Part shown: one piece after another, positions 32,982 through 42,306 of the stretch
Numbering within the stretch: the stretch's first letter is position 1
How the letters are laid out: each line of letters begins with the position of its first letter
Origin: CAYJFQ01 sp964369955
Lineage (GTDB): Bacteria > Bacillota_I > Bacilli_A > Erysipelotrichales > Erysipelotrichaceae
Reading direction: 5' to 3'
Assembly: GCA_964369955.1 (NCBI GenBank)
Contig: CAYJFQ010000011.1
Location: forward strand, 1 to 45,075
DNA length: 45,075 bases
The notes under the pieces: generated by a model
Database searches by the model: none
Seen by the model: only the letters and a program-made list of their open reading frames with translations
Told to the model about the DNA's origin: nothing
Position numbers and translations under genes: made by a program

Positions 32982-33616
32982 TTGTTTACCTTCCATATAG
33001 CCTTATAGATCGGTTGCCCCAAATTCATAAATCTTCTCTCATATTCAGTAATCGCATCTTCTGGATGTTGATTTAAACGATAATCATCCCAATATTCAAC
33101 TAATTCAAAATTGTTTTCTTGCATCGATTCTAAAGAAAATTCCATTAATGATTGATTGTCGGTTTTCATAATAATTAAACCGCCATCAACTATAAGGTTA
33201 CGATAACAATCTAAGAAGCCCTTATGAGTAAGCCTTCTTTTTCCATGCGCTTTTTTTGGCCATGGATCACTAAAATTCAAATGTAAAAAATCTATTTCGT
33301 TTGAACCAAACCAAGTATCAATCTTTTCTGCATTATCCGCAATAAATCTTCCTTTTGGAATACTGTTTTCTTCTGTCTTGTTTAAAGCAATAGAGGCAAT
33401 ATTAAGATTTCTCTCAATACCTACCCACCCTTCTTCAGGATATAGATTAGACATTAAACGCCAGTAGTCACCTTTTCCACTACCAATTTCAACATGTAAC
33501 TTTTCACAATTCAATAATACTTTCCACTTATTTTGTAATTCATTAGGTTCTTTAACTAATAAATCAGTTCTAGTTTCTAACACTAAATCGCGATAGGGTT
33601 TTTTTCTCATTCTCAT
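32978..33616 (-). CDS. trmB: tRNA (guanine-46-N7)-methyltransferase
   Basis: TrmB makes m7G46 in the variable loop of tRNA. The 212 residues have the SAM site LHVEIGSGKGDY near 40-51, IERNLNIASIAL, the substrate motif NFSDPWPKKAHGKRRL near 113-128 and a C-terminal TEYERRF. GAGGT precedes the ATG. A TATAAT box about 20 bases upstream (complement of 33637-33642) probably starts the operon, although its -35 is poor. Confidence 0.96.
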   Translation of the reverse strand: MRMRKKPYRDLVLETRTDLLVKEPNELQNKWKVLLNCEKLHVEIGSGKGDYWRLMSNLYPEEGWVGIERNLNIASIALNKTEENSIPKGRFIADNAEKIDTWFGSNEIDFLHLNFSDPWPKKAHGKRRLTHKGFLDCYRNLIVDGGLIIMKTDNQSLMEFSLESMQENNFELVEYWDDYRLNQHPEDAITEYERRFMNLGQPIYKAIWKVNK

Positions 33617-33645
33617 ATAAACAATACCTCAGTATAATTATAGCA

Positions 33646-33674
33646 TAAAAAAACAGGTGTATTAAACACCTGTT
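33646..33674 (-). terminator. Intrinsic terminator of ldh
   Basis: AACAGGTGT (33652-33660) pairs with ACACCTGTT (33666-33674), with seven T residues following on the minus strand. The upper arm contains the last codons of ldh. Confidence 0.9.
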
Positions 33675-34612
33675 AATGCATCCTTTAAGGAGTTAGCACT
33701 TTTTACTAAATCATTTAATTCTTTAGAAGATAAATCAATTTCATAAATTAAATCAATTCCTGTATTATTCACTCGACAAGGTACAGAAATACAAATATCT
33801 TCAATTCCATACTCGCCATCAAGTAAAGTTGAGACAGTTAAAATTTTGTTTTCATCACGCAAAATTGCTTGAACAATTTTACTAACCGCTAAACCTACTG
33901 CATAATTTGTATAACCTTTATTGGCAATAATTTCATAAGCTGAATTTTTAACTTGTTCTGATATCTGAGTTTTATAATCTTCTTTAAAATCTTTACTACA
34001 TTCTTTGCACACATTATGACAATAACTATTAACATCCATTGCCCCTATCTTGCTTAAGCTCCAAGTTACTATTTCACTATCACCATGTTCTCCAATAACA
34101 TATCCATGAACATTGCTAGGATCCACTGTAAAGTGTTTTGAAAGACTATGTTTAAATCTTGCTGTATCTAAAACAGTGCCTGAACCAATAACTTGATTTT
34201 TTGGTAAACCAGATAGTTTAAGAGTTAAGTAGGTTAAAATATCCACAGGGTTTGAAACTACTAAGATAATTGCTTTAGGTGCATATTTTAAAATATTCTC
34301 AACAATTGATTTAAAGATAACTTCATTCTTCTTCAAAATATCTAATCGAGTTTCTCCAGGCTTTTGCCCTACTCCTGCAGCTATTACAACTACTGAACTA
34401 TTTGCAAGATCTTTCATCTCACCTGCATAAACTTCTACATTCTTGACAAAAGCAGCACCTTGGGCCAAATCTAGAGCCTCTCCTGTTGCTTTTTCTTTAT
34501 TAATATCAATTAATACTATTTCACTGGCAGAACCCTCTTGCATAATTGCGTAAGCGCTAGTACTACCTACAAATCCTGCACCAATGATTGAAACTTTATT
34601 TCTAACATTCAT
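33662..34612 (-). CDS. ldh: L-lactate dehydrogenase
   Basis: Reduces pyruvate to L-lactate and regenerates NAD+. The 316 residues show the NAD site GAGFVGSTSAYAI near 12-24, the catalytic Asp/Arg region GTVLDTARFKHSLS near 146-159 and the proton-relay His in IGEHGDSE near 178-185. GGAGG precedes the ATG. It is a single-gene unit, divergent from asnA. With pduL it points to fermentation to lactate and acetate. Confidence 0.96.
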   Translation of the reverse strand: MNVRNKVSIIGAGFVGSTSAYAIMQEGSASEIVLIDINKEKATGEALDLAQGAAFVKNVEVYAGEMKDLANSSVVVIAAGVGQKPGETRLDILKKNEVIFKSIVENILKYAPKAIILVVSNPVDILTYLTLKLSGLPKNQVIGSGTVLDTARFKHSLSKHFTVDPSNVHGYVIGEHGDSEIVTWSLSKIGAMDVNSYCHNVCKECSKDFKEDYKTQISEQVKNSAYEIIANKGYTNYAVGLAVSKIVQAILRDENKILTVSTLLDGEYGIEDICISVPCRVNNTGIDLIYEIDLSSKELNDLVKSANSLKDALTGV

Positions 34613-34722
34613 AGTTTCTACCTCCTATTTATAGGATACAACTAAATAAACAGATAATAAAGAAAAATGACTAAGAAATAGTGTATAATAAGCGATATAT
34701 ATTCAAAAAAAGGGGAAATAAT

Positions 34723-35730
34723 ATGGCGCTAATAATACCAAAAAATTACACAAATAAACTAGATGTCTTTGACACTCAGAAAGCTATTAAACTTGTTAAA
34801 GAATGTTTTCAAGAACAGCTATCAAAAAATTTAAACCTCTCAAGAGTTAGTGCTCCACTATATGTTAAAAAAAGCACTGGACTAAACGATAACCTTAATG
34901 GATATGAAAGACCAGTATCTTTTGACTTAAAAAATATCCCAGAAGATCAATTAGAAGTAGTTCATTCATTAGCAAAATGGAAAAGACTGGCCCTGAAAAA
35001 CTATGAATTCTGGGAAGGAAACGGATTGTACACTGATATGAATGCGATTAGAAGAGACGAAGATTTAGATAATCTTCATTCATCTTATGTAGACCAATGG
35101 GATTGGGAAAAAGTAATTAACGATAAACAAAGAACTATAGAGTATCTTGAAGAAACTGTAACAAGAATTGTACACGCTTTAAAGACAACAGAATATCAAC
35201 TTATGGGAAAATATCCTATTTTAAAACCAGTAATAAATGATCAGGTATTCTTTATCACAAGTCAAGAACTACTAGATAAATATCCTAATGACCCTTCCAA
35301 AGAAAGAGAATACAAAATAACCAAAGAAAAGGGTACTGTATTTATTAAACAAATCGGTGATATCTTATCAAATGGAGAATCACATGATGGTAGAGCTCCA
35401 GATTACGACGACTGGCAATTAAATGGAGATTTATTAATATACTCAGAAATTCTTGATCAAGCTATTGAGATCTCAAGTATGGGAATCAGAGTTAACCCTA
35501 AATCTTTAGAACGACAACTAACAAAATCAAATTCGCTCGAAAGATTAAAACTACCATTTCACTCAATGTTAATTAATAATCAATTGCCTCTAACTATCGG
35601 AGGCGGAATAGGGCAAAGTAGGATATGTATGCTATTACTACAAAAAGCCCATATCGGAGAAGTTCAAGTTTCAATTTGGCCAGATGATATGATCGAAAAG
35701 TGTCAAGAAAACAACATTAACTTATTATAA
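34723..35730 (+). CDS. asnA: Aspartate--ammonia ligase (asparagine synthetase A)
   Basis: AsnA makes asparagine from aspartate and ammonia with ATP. The 335-residue protein starts MALIIPKNY and has the class II synthetase-like fold with LNGYERPVSFD near 66-76, AKWKRLALKNYEFWEGNGLY near 86-105 and LTIGGGIGQSRICMLLLQ near 293-310. The ATG at 34723 follows AGGGG; an earlier ATG at 34681 overlaps the -10 TATAAT at 34684-34689 and is rejected. No matching -35 box is clear. Confidence 0.96.
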   Translation: MALIIPKNYTNKLDVFDTQKAIKLVKECFQEQLSKNLNLSRVSAPLYVKKSTGLNDNLNGYERPVSFDLKNIPEDQLEVVHSLAKWKRLALKNYEFWEGNGLYTDMNAIRRDEDLDNLHSSYVDQWDWEKVINDKQRTIEYLEETVTRIVHALKTTEYQLMGKYPILKPVINDQVFFITSQELLDKYPNDPSKEREYKITKEKGTVFIKQIGDILSNGESHDGRAPDYDDWQLNGDLLIYSEILDQAIEISSMGIRVNPKSLERQLTKSNSLERLKLPFHSMLINNQLPLTIGGGIGQSRICMLLLQKAHIGEVQVSIWPDDMIEKCQENNINLL

Positions 35731-35768
35731 AAATAAAGAGTTAAATCATTCGATTTAACTCTTTATTT
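35731..35768. terminator. Bidirectional terminator between asnA and wecB
   Basis: A perfect 17-bp stem (35731-35747 with 35752-35768, starting AAATAAAGAG) over a four-base loop, with A and T runs at both ends, serves the two converging genes. Confidence 0.92.
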
Positions 35769-35774
35769 TCAAAT

Positions 35775-36881
35775 TTATTTCTCATGATATTTTTCGATAA
35801 TAGCTTCCACTATTCTTCTACTCGCAAATCCATCACCATATGGATTAGAAGTCTTGCTCATGGATTGGTACATATCATCATCTGACAATAAAAGATCTAT
35901 TTCCTGATAAATTCTTTCTTCATCTGTACCTACAACTTTTAAAGTTCCCGCAGCTACACCCTCTGGTCTTTCGGTAGTATCTCTTAAAACCAAAACTGGT
36001 TTTCCTAAAGAAGGAGACTCCTCTTGCACACCGCCACTATCAGTTAAAACAATGTATGCTTTATTTATAAAATTATGAAAATCAACTACCTCAAGAGGTT
36101 TTACCAGTTTGATGCGTTCACAACCTTTAAACACCTCGCTAGCTACATCAATAACTTTTGGATTTAGGTGGACTGGATATACAATTTTAACATCATCATG
36201 CTTATCTAATATCTTTTTAATTCCTGTGAAAATTTGTCGCATTGGTTCTCCAAGGTTTTCACGACGATGAGCAGTTAAAAGAATCATTTTATCTCTGCCA
36301 ATCCAATCAAATATTTCATTAGTATAATGGTCACTAATAGTAGTTGACATTGCGTCTATAGCAGTGTTTCCAGTTACATAGATTTTGCTTTCATCAATAC
36401 CTTCTTTTAATAGATTATCTTTACTAACAGAAGTAGGAGCAAAAAACATATCACTCATACGATCAACACACTGACGATTTATCTCTTCTGGCCATGGTGA
36501 ATACTTATCCCAAGTTCTCAAGCCAGCTTCAACATGACCAATGTCTACATGATTATAAAAAGCTGCTAATGCACCTGCGAAAGAAGATGTAGTGTCTCCG
36601 TGCACTAAAACAAGATTAGGTTTAACTTCTCTGATTATTTCTTCTAAACCCAAAAGAGTTCTAGTAGTTATTTCTACTAAAGTTTGCCCTGATAACATAA
36701 TATCTAAATCGTAATCTGGGATTATATTAAAAGTGTTCAATACTTGATCTAACATTTCACGATGTTGAGCAGTAACACAAACTAAACTATCAATAAATTT
36801 ATTTTTCTCCAACTCCTTAACAAGTGGTGCCATTTTAATAGCTTCAGGCCTTGTCCCGAAAATACTCATTACTTTAATCAT
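35775..36881 (-). CDS. wecB: UDP-N-acetylglucosamine 2-epimerase (non-hydrolysing)
   Basis: Converts UDP-GlcNAc to UDP-ManNAc. The 368 residues show FGTRPEAIKMAPL near 9-21, VTAQHREMLDQV near 37-48, HGDTTSSFAGALAAFY near 94-109, HVEAGLRTWDKYSPWPEE and TDSGGVQEESPSLGKPVL near 285-302. It overlaps tagA by four bases, so donor synthesis and transfer are coupled, as in wall teichoic acid linkage-unit synthesis. Confidence 0.95.
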   Translation of the reverse strand: MIKVMSIFGTRPEAIKMAPLVKELEKNKFIDSLVCVTAQHREMLDQVLNTFNIIPDYDLDIMLSGQTLVEITTRTLLGLEEIIREVKPNLVLVHGDTTSSFAGALAAFYNHVDIGHVEAGLRTWDKYSPWPEEINRQCVDRMSDMFFAPTSVSKDNLLKEGIDESKIYVTGNTAIDAMSTTISDHYTNEIFDWIGRDKMILLTAHRRENLGEPMRQIFTGIKKILDKHDDVKIVYPVHLNPKVIDVASEVFKGCERIKLVKPLEVVDFHNFINKAYIVLTDSGGVQEESPSLGKPVLVLRDTTERPEGVAAGTLKVVGTDEERIYQEIDLLLSDDDMYQSMSKTSNPYGDGFASRRIVEAIIEKYHEK

Positions 36882-37603
36882 TTATAATTTCCTTTACTCT
36901 CTTTATATACAGAGTTAATAAATTTAATATTATTATTATAGAACCTCTTAATTCTTGATGGCTCTGAAACTAGACGATAAAGCCACTCTAGATTTAAATT
37001 AATAAAAATTTTTGGAGCCCTTTTTTTATTTCCACTAATAACATCAAGTGATCCTCCGACCCCAATAAAGATACCTTTACTAAATTTATCAATATGTTTA
37101 TAGATTAATTTTTCCTGCATTGGTACTCCCATACCAATTAAACAAATATCTGGTTGAAGTCTAAGAATATCCTCAAAAACTTTATCTTTATCTGCAACAT
37201 AACCATCTATCGCCCCTAATAAAATAATATTTGGATAATTTCTAGCTATAACTTTTTGACAATCATCAATAGTTTTTTTAGAACCTCCAAAAAGAAACAG
37301 TTTCATTTTATTTTGGTCGGCCTTTTTCAATAACTCCCAAGATAAATCAATTCCTGTTATTCTTTCTTGAATATGATAACCCAATATTTTCCCAGCTTTA
37401 ACAACAGCTATTCCATCGGGAACAATACTGATGTCTTGTTGACTAAGTATTTCTTTAATTTCTGGATTATTTTCAGACATCATTAATATCTCTGAATTAG
37501 CAGTAACAATAAATAACTTACGATTTGTGGCTATTACATCATTTAAATACAGCAAATAATTTGAGTAGCTATCATTATAAATTCTTTTAATCATTTCTCT
37601 CAT
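36878..37603 (-). CDS. tagA: WecG/TagA/CpsF family ManNAc transferase
   Basis: A 241-residue glycosyltransferase likely to add ManNAc to undecaprenyl-PP-GlcNAc. Family marks are FIVTANSEILMM near 31-42, IVPDGIAVVKAGKILG near 60-75 with the catalytic Asp, LFLFGG near 101-106, and IGMGVPMQEKLI near 155-166. The N-terminus is short, lacking part of the usual first strand. Starts at 37603 or 37594 are both possible; neither has a strong ribosome binding site. It is first in tagA-wecB. Confidence 0.88.
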   Translation of the reverse strand: MREMIKRIYNDSYSNYLLYLNDVIATNRKLFIVTANSEILMMSENNPEIKEILSQQDISIVPDGIAVVKAGKILGYHIQERITGIDLSWELLKKADQNKMKLFLFGGSKKTIDDCQKVIARNYPNIILLGAIDGYVADKDKVFEDILRLQPDICLIGMGVPMQEKLIYKHIDKFSKGIFIGVGGSLDVISGNKKRAPKIFINLNLEWLYRLVSEPSRIKRFYNNNIKFINSVYKESKGNYK

Positions 37604-37631
37604 TTAACAATCTACCAACTTTCTACTCACA

Positions 37632-37654
37632 ATAGTAATCTAAAAGATTACTAT
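37632..37654 (-). promoter_or_regulatory. Palindrome in the tagA leader
   Basis: ATAGTAATCT (37632-37641) and AGATTACTAT (37645-37654) form a perfect 10-bp inverted repeat around three bases, a few bases downstream of the expected transcription start. No T run follows, so it is more likely an operator or a 5' hairpin than a terminator. Confidence 0.5.
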
Positions 37655-37667
37655 ATCAAACAATCAA

Positions 37668-37696
37668 ATTATACATTTTTACCCTATTATAGTAAA
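37668..37696 (-). promoter_or_regulatory. Promoter of tagA-wecB
   Basis: On the minus strand TTTACT (complement of 37691-37696) is 17 bp from TATAAT (complement of 37668-37673), in the gap between the GT4 gene and tagA. Confidence 0.6.
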
Positions 37697-37727
37697 CTGT
37701 TGAGGCTAAAAACGATAATTGAAATAA

Positions 37728-38870
37728 CTATTTCTTATTCAATGCATCGTTAATAAACTTTAACCAAATGTCTTTAACATTAGTAAAAGAGTACTCATCA
37801 ACAGTTTCTATGGCACTTTTACCTAATCGATATCTTAGTTTCGGATATTCGATTAGTTGATTAATCTTATCAACAATATCTTTTTGACTTCTATTTTTAA
37901 TTAAATACCCGTTAACATCATTAATAATAATTTCTTTTGCACCTTGAGCACTATCAAAAACTACTGCAGGAACTCCCACAGAACAAGCTTCCAGTAAAAC
38001 AATGCCGAAAGACTCTTCATAAGAACACATAATATATATTGAAGATTTTGATAACAAATTATATATATATTGTTTTTCTTGATAACCATGCAAAGTAACG
38101 ACGTCATTTAAATTTAACTTAGCAATTAAAGTTTTTAGTTCATTTGTTTGCTCACCATCACCAACTATATCTAGTTTCCAATCAGGGTGATTTACTTGAA
38201 TATCTTTAAAAACTTTAATGAGATCTAAATAACCTTTTTCCGGAGAAATTCGACCTACAGAGATAATTCTTTTTTGATTTAAATTTGATATCTTTCCAAC
38301 ATTTTTATCAAGTGAATTAGGAATATAAACCACTTTCAAATTATGGTCTTTATTATTCTTCGTATAATAATCAGTTAACTCTCTTGAAACAGGAACTAAA
38401 TAATCAACACCTTTTAAAGCGTTAAACAAACGTTTAATATACCTTTTATTATTATGATGATGAACATGTTCAATATCTATCCTTAAGCATTTATCACTTG
38501 ATTTTCTTAACAATTTAGCATAATGCCATCTAGTACTAATCAAAACTTCTCCAGTAAATTTCTTAACATAATTATTCATTAATGATTTTCTACTAATAAA
38601 AATTTTGCATGCTTTAAAAACTTCTTTAACAAAACTTAAAACATCTAATGATTTTAAACTACCTTTAATTTCATTTTTATTAGGTTTGTAATTAGAAAGG
38701 AAATTAACACTAACTCTTGGATCGATATAAAAAGGAGGTTTATCAACAACTCTATAAGCGGAAACAAGTTCAACTTGATATTCTTCACATAAGCTATTTG
38801 CAAGATTTACACTTGCTTGTTCAACTCCGCCATAACCTAGATGTAAACACAATATTCCTATTTTTTTCAT
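37728..38870 (-). CDS. Glycosyltransferase family 4
   Basis: A 380-residue GT-B glycosyltransferase with the N-terminal loop LGYGGVEQASVNLA near 12-25, the donor-domain start RIISVGRISPEKGYLDLIKV near 200-219 and the E-x7-E motif EESFGIVLLEA near 281-291. It transfers a sugar from a nucleotide donor in the cytoplasm to the growing lipid-linked repeat. It is the last gene of the 43446-to-37728 operon. Donor and acceptor are unknown. Confidence 0.88.
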   Translation of the reverse strand: MKKIGILCLHLGYGGVEQASVNLANSLCEEYQVELVSAYRVVDKPPFYIDPRVSVNFLSNYKPNKNEIKGSLKSLDVLSFVKEVFKACKIFISRKSLMNNYVKKFTGEVLISTRWHYAKLLRKSSDKCLRIDIEHVHHHNNKRYIKRLFNALKGVDYLVPVSRELTDYYTKNNKDHNLKVVYIPNSLDKNVGKISNLNQKRIISVGRISPEKGYLDLIKVFKDIQVNHPDWKLDIVGDGEQTNELKTLIAKLNLNDVVTLHGYQEKQYIYNLLSKSSIYIMCSYEESFGIVLLEACSVGVPAVVFDSAQGAKEIIINDVNGYLIKNRSQKDIVDKINQLIEYPKLRYRLGKSAIETVDEYSFTNVKDIWLKFINDALNKK

Positions 38871-38875
38871 AAGAT

Positions 38876-40336
38876 TTAATTAAACTCCTTATTTTTTTTG
38901 ATTGCAATAATGTTTTTAAATTCACTAGTTATTTTCTTTCTGTTAATTAAGCAAATAGCAATAATAATTAATATCATAAGGCATCTTAAATAAGTAAAAT
39001 TATAAGTAAGTAGCAAGATAAAGCCAAGACCTAAAAATATACAAGTAATAAATAATAATATTTTCAAATTAAATATCTCAACATTACCTAATGAATCTTT
39101 ACAAACTTTTCTAAAGCAAATATAATTCATTAATGCATAAGTAATATATGAAAATAAAGTAGTGTAACCAGCAGCTATGTATCCAAACTTTTGGATAAAA
39201 ATAAAATTAAGAATAAGATTTAATAAAGTGGCTGTAATAGTAGATATTAAAATATAATTCTTCTTCTCAAAGTACAATTCAAAAGCTATGAAGAAAGGGC
39301 ATAAAAACAAAATAAAGACACTCATTGCGACAGGAGGAATTATCCAAATAGCTGCATAATATTCAGTTGGGGCAAATATTCGAATTATCTCGGGCGCAAA
39401 TGCAACTAATAAAACATTAACCACTGCCACAAGAATAACCATTGGATAAGTTGTTTTGCCTATCTTGCTGAAGTCTTGATTTTTAATCGCTTGATAGATA
39501 GTAGGCTCCAATGTTCCCATTAAAGAACTATTAAATATCATCATAATCATTGATAAAGAGTATGCAAGTCCATAAATACCTGCAGCGTCACTACCTACAA
39601 AATGATTAATCATAATGCGATCTGAGCCATTAAGAATAGACATTGATAAATAGTGAGGAACTAAAGGGATAGCGAATGTTAAAGCATACTTCCAATACTT
39701 AAAATTAATTATTTGCTTAGCCTTTATAGCGTCAAATATATATAACGATCCGTACCCAATAAAACTAATAATCGCAATACAAGAAATTCTAGTTAGAACT
39801 TTATCTTCTGCAATTATTACAGCTACTATCGAAACAATAGGAATAAGGATATTCACAATTAACGTTACAATAATGATGAGTTGATATTTATTTTTGATAC
39901 GCATTTTAATACTCCAAAAATCATAACTACCAACAGACCAAATAATTACAAACATCAACAACGTTTGTAGAGTAGTCAAACCAGTCAAATTATTAAAAAA
40001 CGAACTAAACAATAAATATAAAATAGTCCATCCAAGAATTAAAATAGAGAATAATGACTTTATTGATGTTTCATAATTCTGTACATCTTTTTCATATTTC
40101 ACCATACCCTGCATAAAAACACCGGATGTTAATTTGAAAGTCACAAAAACTGTAGCTATCTCCATCCAAGAATTAAATACACTATATTGACCATATTCTT
40201 GTGTCGATATTATTCTTGTAAATATTGGCATTGTCAAAAGAGAAATACTTTTCTGTAAAACCGAACAAAAAGTAAACCACAATGAAGCTTTAGCAAAGGT
40301 TGATAATAAATGATATTTATTTAGAATTTTTTTCAA
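38876..40336 (-). CDS. Polysaccharide flippase (Wzx/MATE-like)
   Basis: A 486-residue membrane protein with about 12-14 hydrophobic segments. The start FAKASLWFTFCSVLQKSISL followed by MPIFTRIISTQEYGQYSVF is typical of oligosaccharide flippases. It moves the lipid-linked repeat unit across the membrane. Gaps to its neighbours are 5 and 22 bp. The divergent polymerase-like gene at 43625 would use its product in a Wzx/Wzy pathway. Confidence 0.9.
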   Translation of the reverse strand: MKKILNKYHLLSTFAKASLWFTFCSVLQKSISLLTMPIFTRIISTQEYGQYSVFNSWMEIATVFVTFKLTSGVFMQGMVKYEKDVQNYETSIKSLFSILILGWTILYLLFSSFFNNLTGLTTLQTLLMFVIIWSVGSYDFWSIKMRIKNKYQLIIIVTLIVNILIPIVSIVAVIIAEDKVLTRISCIAIISFIGYGSLYIFDAIKAKQIINFKYWKYALTFAIPLVPHYLSMSILNGSDRIMINHFVGSDAAGIYGLAYSLSMIMMIFNSSLMGTLEPTIYQAIKNQDFSKIGKTTYPMVILVAVVNVLLVAFAPEIIRIFAPTEYYAAIWIIPPVAMSVFILFLCPFFIAFELYFEKKNYILISTITATLLNLILNFIFIQKFGYIAAGYTTLFSYITYALMNYICFRKVCKDSLGNVEIFNLKILLFITCIFLGLGFILLLTYNFTYLRCLMILIIIAICLINRKKITSEFKNIIAIKKNKEFN

Positions 40337-40358
40337 GTTATTCTCCTATTTTCAATTA

Positions 40359-41216
40359 TCAGTTACCTCTATTAAGGAAGGGGAATAACTGTTTAATTAA
40401 TATTTTTAATTTAATAATTTTATATTTTTTTCTTAAGAGTTTTTGATAATTTCTCTTTTCTTTTTCATCCTCAACTAGTTTATCTAAAATAAAATTAAGA
40501 GTTTTTTCTTGATTAATTATCTTATTTTTTTGTTTTTCAATAGTTAATCTATTATGTGAGTGGCTATTCTCTCTAACTAAATAATTATATAAGGCTAAAT
40601 CTAAGTATTTACTTTTTTGTTTATAAAGAACCGGTAGAGTTAGCTGCCAGTTTTGACCAATATTGCTTATATAAATATCAAGACCTCTATTCATTTCTTT
40701 AAAATATGAAAAATCAAACATCATTACCCCTATATAGCAAGGAGTATTCTTTCCAACTAATAAATAATCTAGGAAGACATCTTCTTGAGCCTTATTTTTA
40801 GGTTCTAAAAGACCAGTTTTTTGTAGAGTTTTTTCATCATAAGTAGTAGCTTTACATCTAACAGATTTATAATCACTATTGTATAATTCATTAGAAAGAA
40901 CTTCTAAAATATTTGATTCAACCCAATCATCAGCATCAGCCCAATATAAATAATCCCCAGTAACATATTTCAAACCATTATTAACAGCAGCAGCTTGACC
41001 AGCATTATCTTGATAAATATAAATAAATGCAATCCCTTCTTCATTAAACAGTGATTTATACTTATTGCATAGTTCTCTTGTATTATCCGTGGATCCGTCA
41101 TCAACCAATATTACTTCAAAGTTTTTATAAGTTTGAAGTAATAAAGAATCAAATAACCTAAATATAAATTTATCTCCGTTATAACAAGGAGTTAATATAC
41201 TGATTTTTTTATTCAT
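40359..41216 (-). CDS. Glycosyltransferase family 2
   Basis: A 285-residue GT-A glycosyltransferase: ISILTPCYNGDKFIFRLFDS at 5-24, VILVDDGSTDNT near 35-46 and the metal-binding DADDW near 94-98. The C-terminal 80 residues are basic and helical, with KLLRKKYKIIKLKILIKQLF suggesting membrane-surface contact. It lies 12 bp after the pyruvyl transferase gene. Sugar unknown. Confidence 0.88.
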   Translation of the reverse strand: MNKKISILTPCYNGDKFIFRLFDSLLLQTYKNFEVILVDDGSTDNTRELCNKYKSLFNEEGIAFIYIYQDNAGQAAAVNNGLKYVTGDYLYWADADDWVESNILEVLSNELYNSDYKSVRCKATTYDEKTLQKTGLLEPKNKAQEDVFLDYLLVGKNTPCYIGVMMFDFSYFKEMNRGLDIYISNIGQNWQLTLPVLYKQKSKYLDLALYNYLVRENSHSHNRLTIEKQKNKIINQEKTLNFILDKLVEDEKEKRNYQKLLRKKYKIIKLKILIKQLFPFLNRGN

Positions 41217-41228
41217 AGAGCCTCCTAT

Positions 41229-42296
41229 CTATTCAAGAGCATTAGTTAAGTAATTAATGCAATCTTTTTGTAGTTTTTCTATATTTATTTTAGCTTTAGT
41301 AAAATCACATTTTGAGAATTTTTTTGGATCAATCTCATTTAAATTAAGTATGTGTCTTTCATTTAAGTCAAAGACTCTCAACAGAGTATTGATTCTAGAA
41401 TTCATATTAGTTGAACTACCCAATCTATTAAATGCTAAAAAAGGGACTTGATAAATGTATGAAAATACACAAGCGTGAAATGAATCGGTCATAATCATCT
41501 TCGCATGATGGAATAAATATAAAAACTCAGAAGGTCCTATTGTGTAATATTTAGGATGACTTGCATCATATAAGTAAATAACTTCTAAGCCTTCCTGCTT
41601 CGCATATTCATTAATCTTATTTGTTTGTTCAAGAGATCTGTTTCCAATAAAACATGAAACTAAATAATTTTTTGGTAAATCAAAGCCAAGTGGTTTTTCT
41701 ACAATTTCCCAGTCTTTAGATGTCAATAACAATGTTGGATCTAATGTTACTGGTACTTCTCTATCAATCACTTCCTTAACTATTTTTGCTCCAGCGTCTT
41801 CCCTTACAGAAATATGGCTAAAATTGCTTAACCCTATTTTATATTGCGGAATAAATCTACTTTCCAAACTAGGAATTGCGAAACTAGCACTATAAGACAA
41901 AACTTTATCTTTTGTTGCAAAAGGTGCAAACATAACTGCAGGAACTTCCTTATTCCAATGATTCCATACTTGATCACTACCGACAACATACTTATCAAAA
42001 TTTTCTATTTTTTCAAAACCTTGATCTCCTTTAATAAGGTAATCAGTATAATTCATAAATTCATGATTAAAATTTATGAAATTTTTTGTTTTTTCCTGAT
42101 TCAATTTACGGTTAGATGTTAAATTTTTTAAATTATGATAGATTTCTTTTAAAAAATTTGTTTTTACTACATTTCTTAAACTTTTTACTTCAAATCCTAT
42201 TTTTTCAAGAGTGGTTTGTAGGGCATAATTCTGAAGTTTATTTCCATAATTATTATTTCCATATAATGTAATAATACATGCTTTTTTATTTTTCAT
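41229..42296 (-). CDS. Polysaccharide pyruvyl transferase family protein
   Basis: A 355-residue protein of the CsaB/ExoV-type family, which adds a ketal pyruvate from phosphoenolpyruvate to a sugar. Marks are TLYGNNNYGNKLQNYALQ near 10-27, FDKYVVGSDQVWN near 103-115, SVREDAGAKIV near 167-177, and the end motif MTDSFHACVFSYIYQVPFLA near 268-287. It directly follows the iron-sulfur protein gene (10 bp gap), a pairing often seen in capsule and exopolysaccharide loci. Confidence 0.88.
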   Translation of the reverse strand: MKNKKACIITLYGNNNYGNKLQNYALQTTLEKIGFEVKSLRNVVKTNFLKEIYHNLKNLTSNRKLNQEKTKNFINFNHEFMNYTDYLIKGDQGFEKIENFDKYVVGSDQVWNHWNKEVPAVMFAPFATKDKVLSYSASFAIPSLESRFIPQYKIGLSNFSHISVREDAGAKIVKEVIDREVPVTLDPTLLLTSKDWEIVEKPLGFDLPKNYLVSCFIGNRSLEQTNKINEYAKQEGLEVIYLYDASHPKYYTIGPSEFLYLFHHAKMIMTDSFHACVFSYIYQVPFLAFNRLGSSTNMNSRINTLLRVFDLNERHILNLNEIDPKKFSKCDFTKAKINIEKLQKDCINYLTNALE

Positions 42297-42306
42297 TTTT
42301 CCGTTC

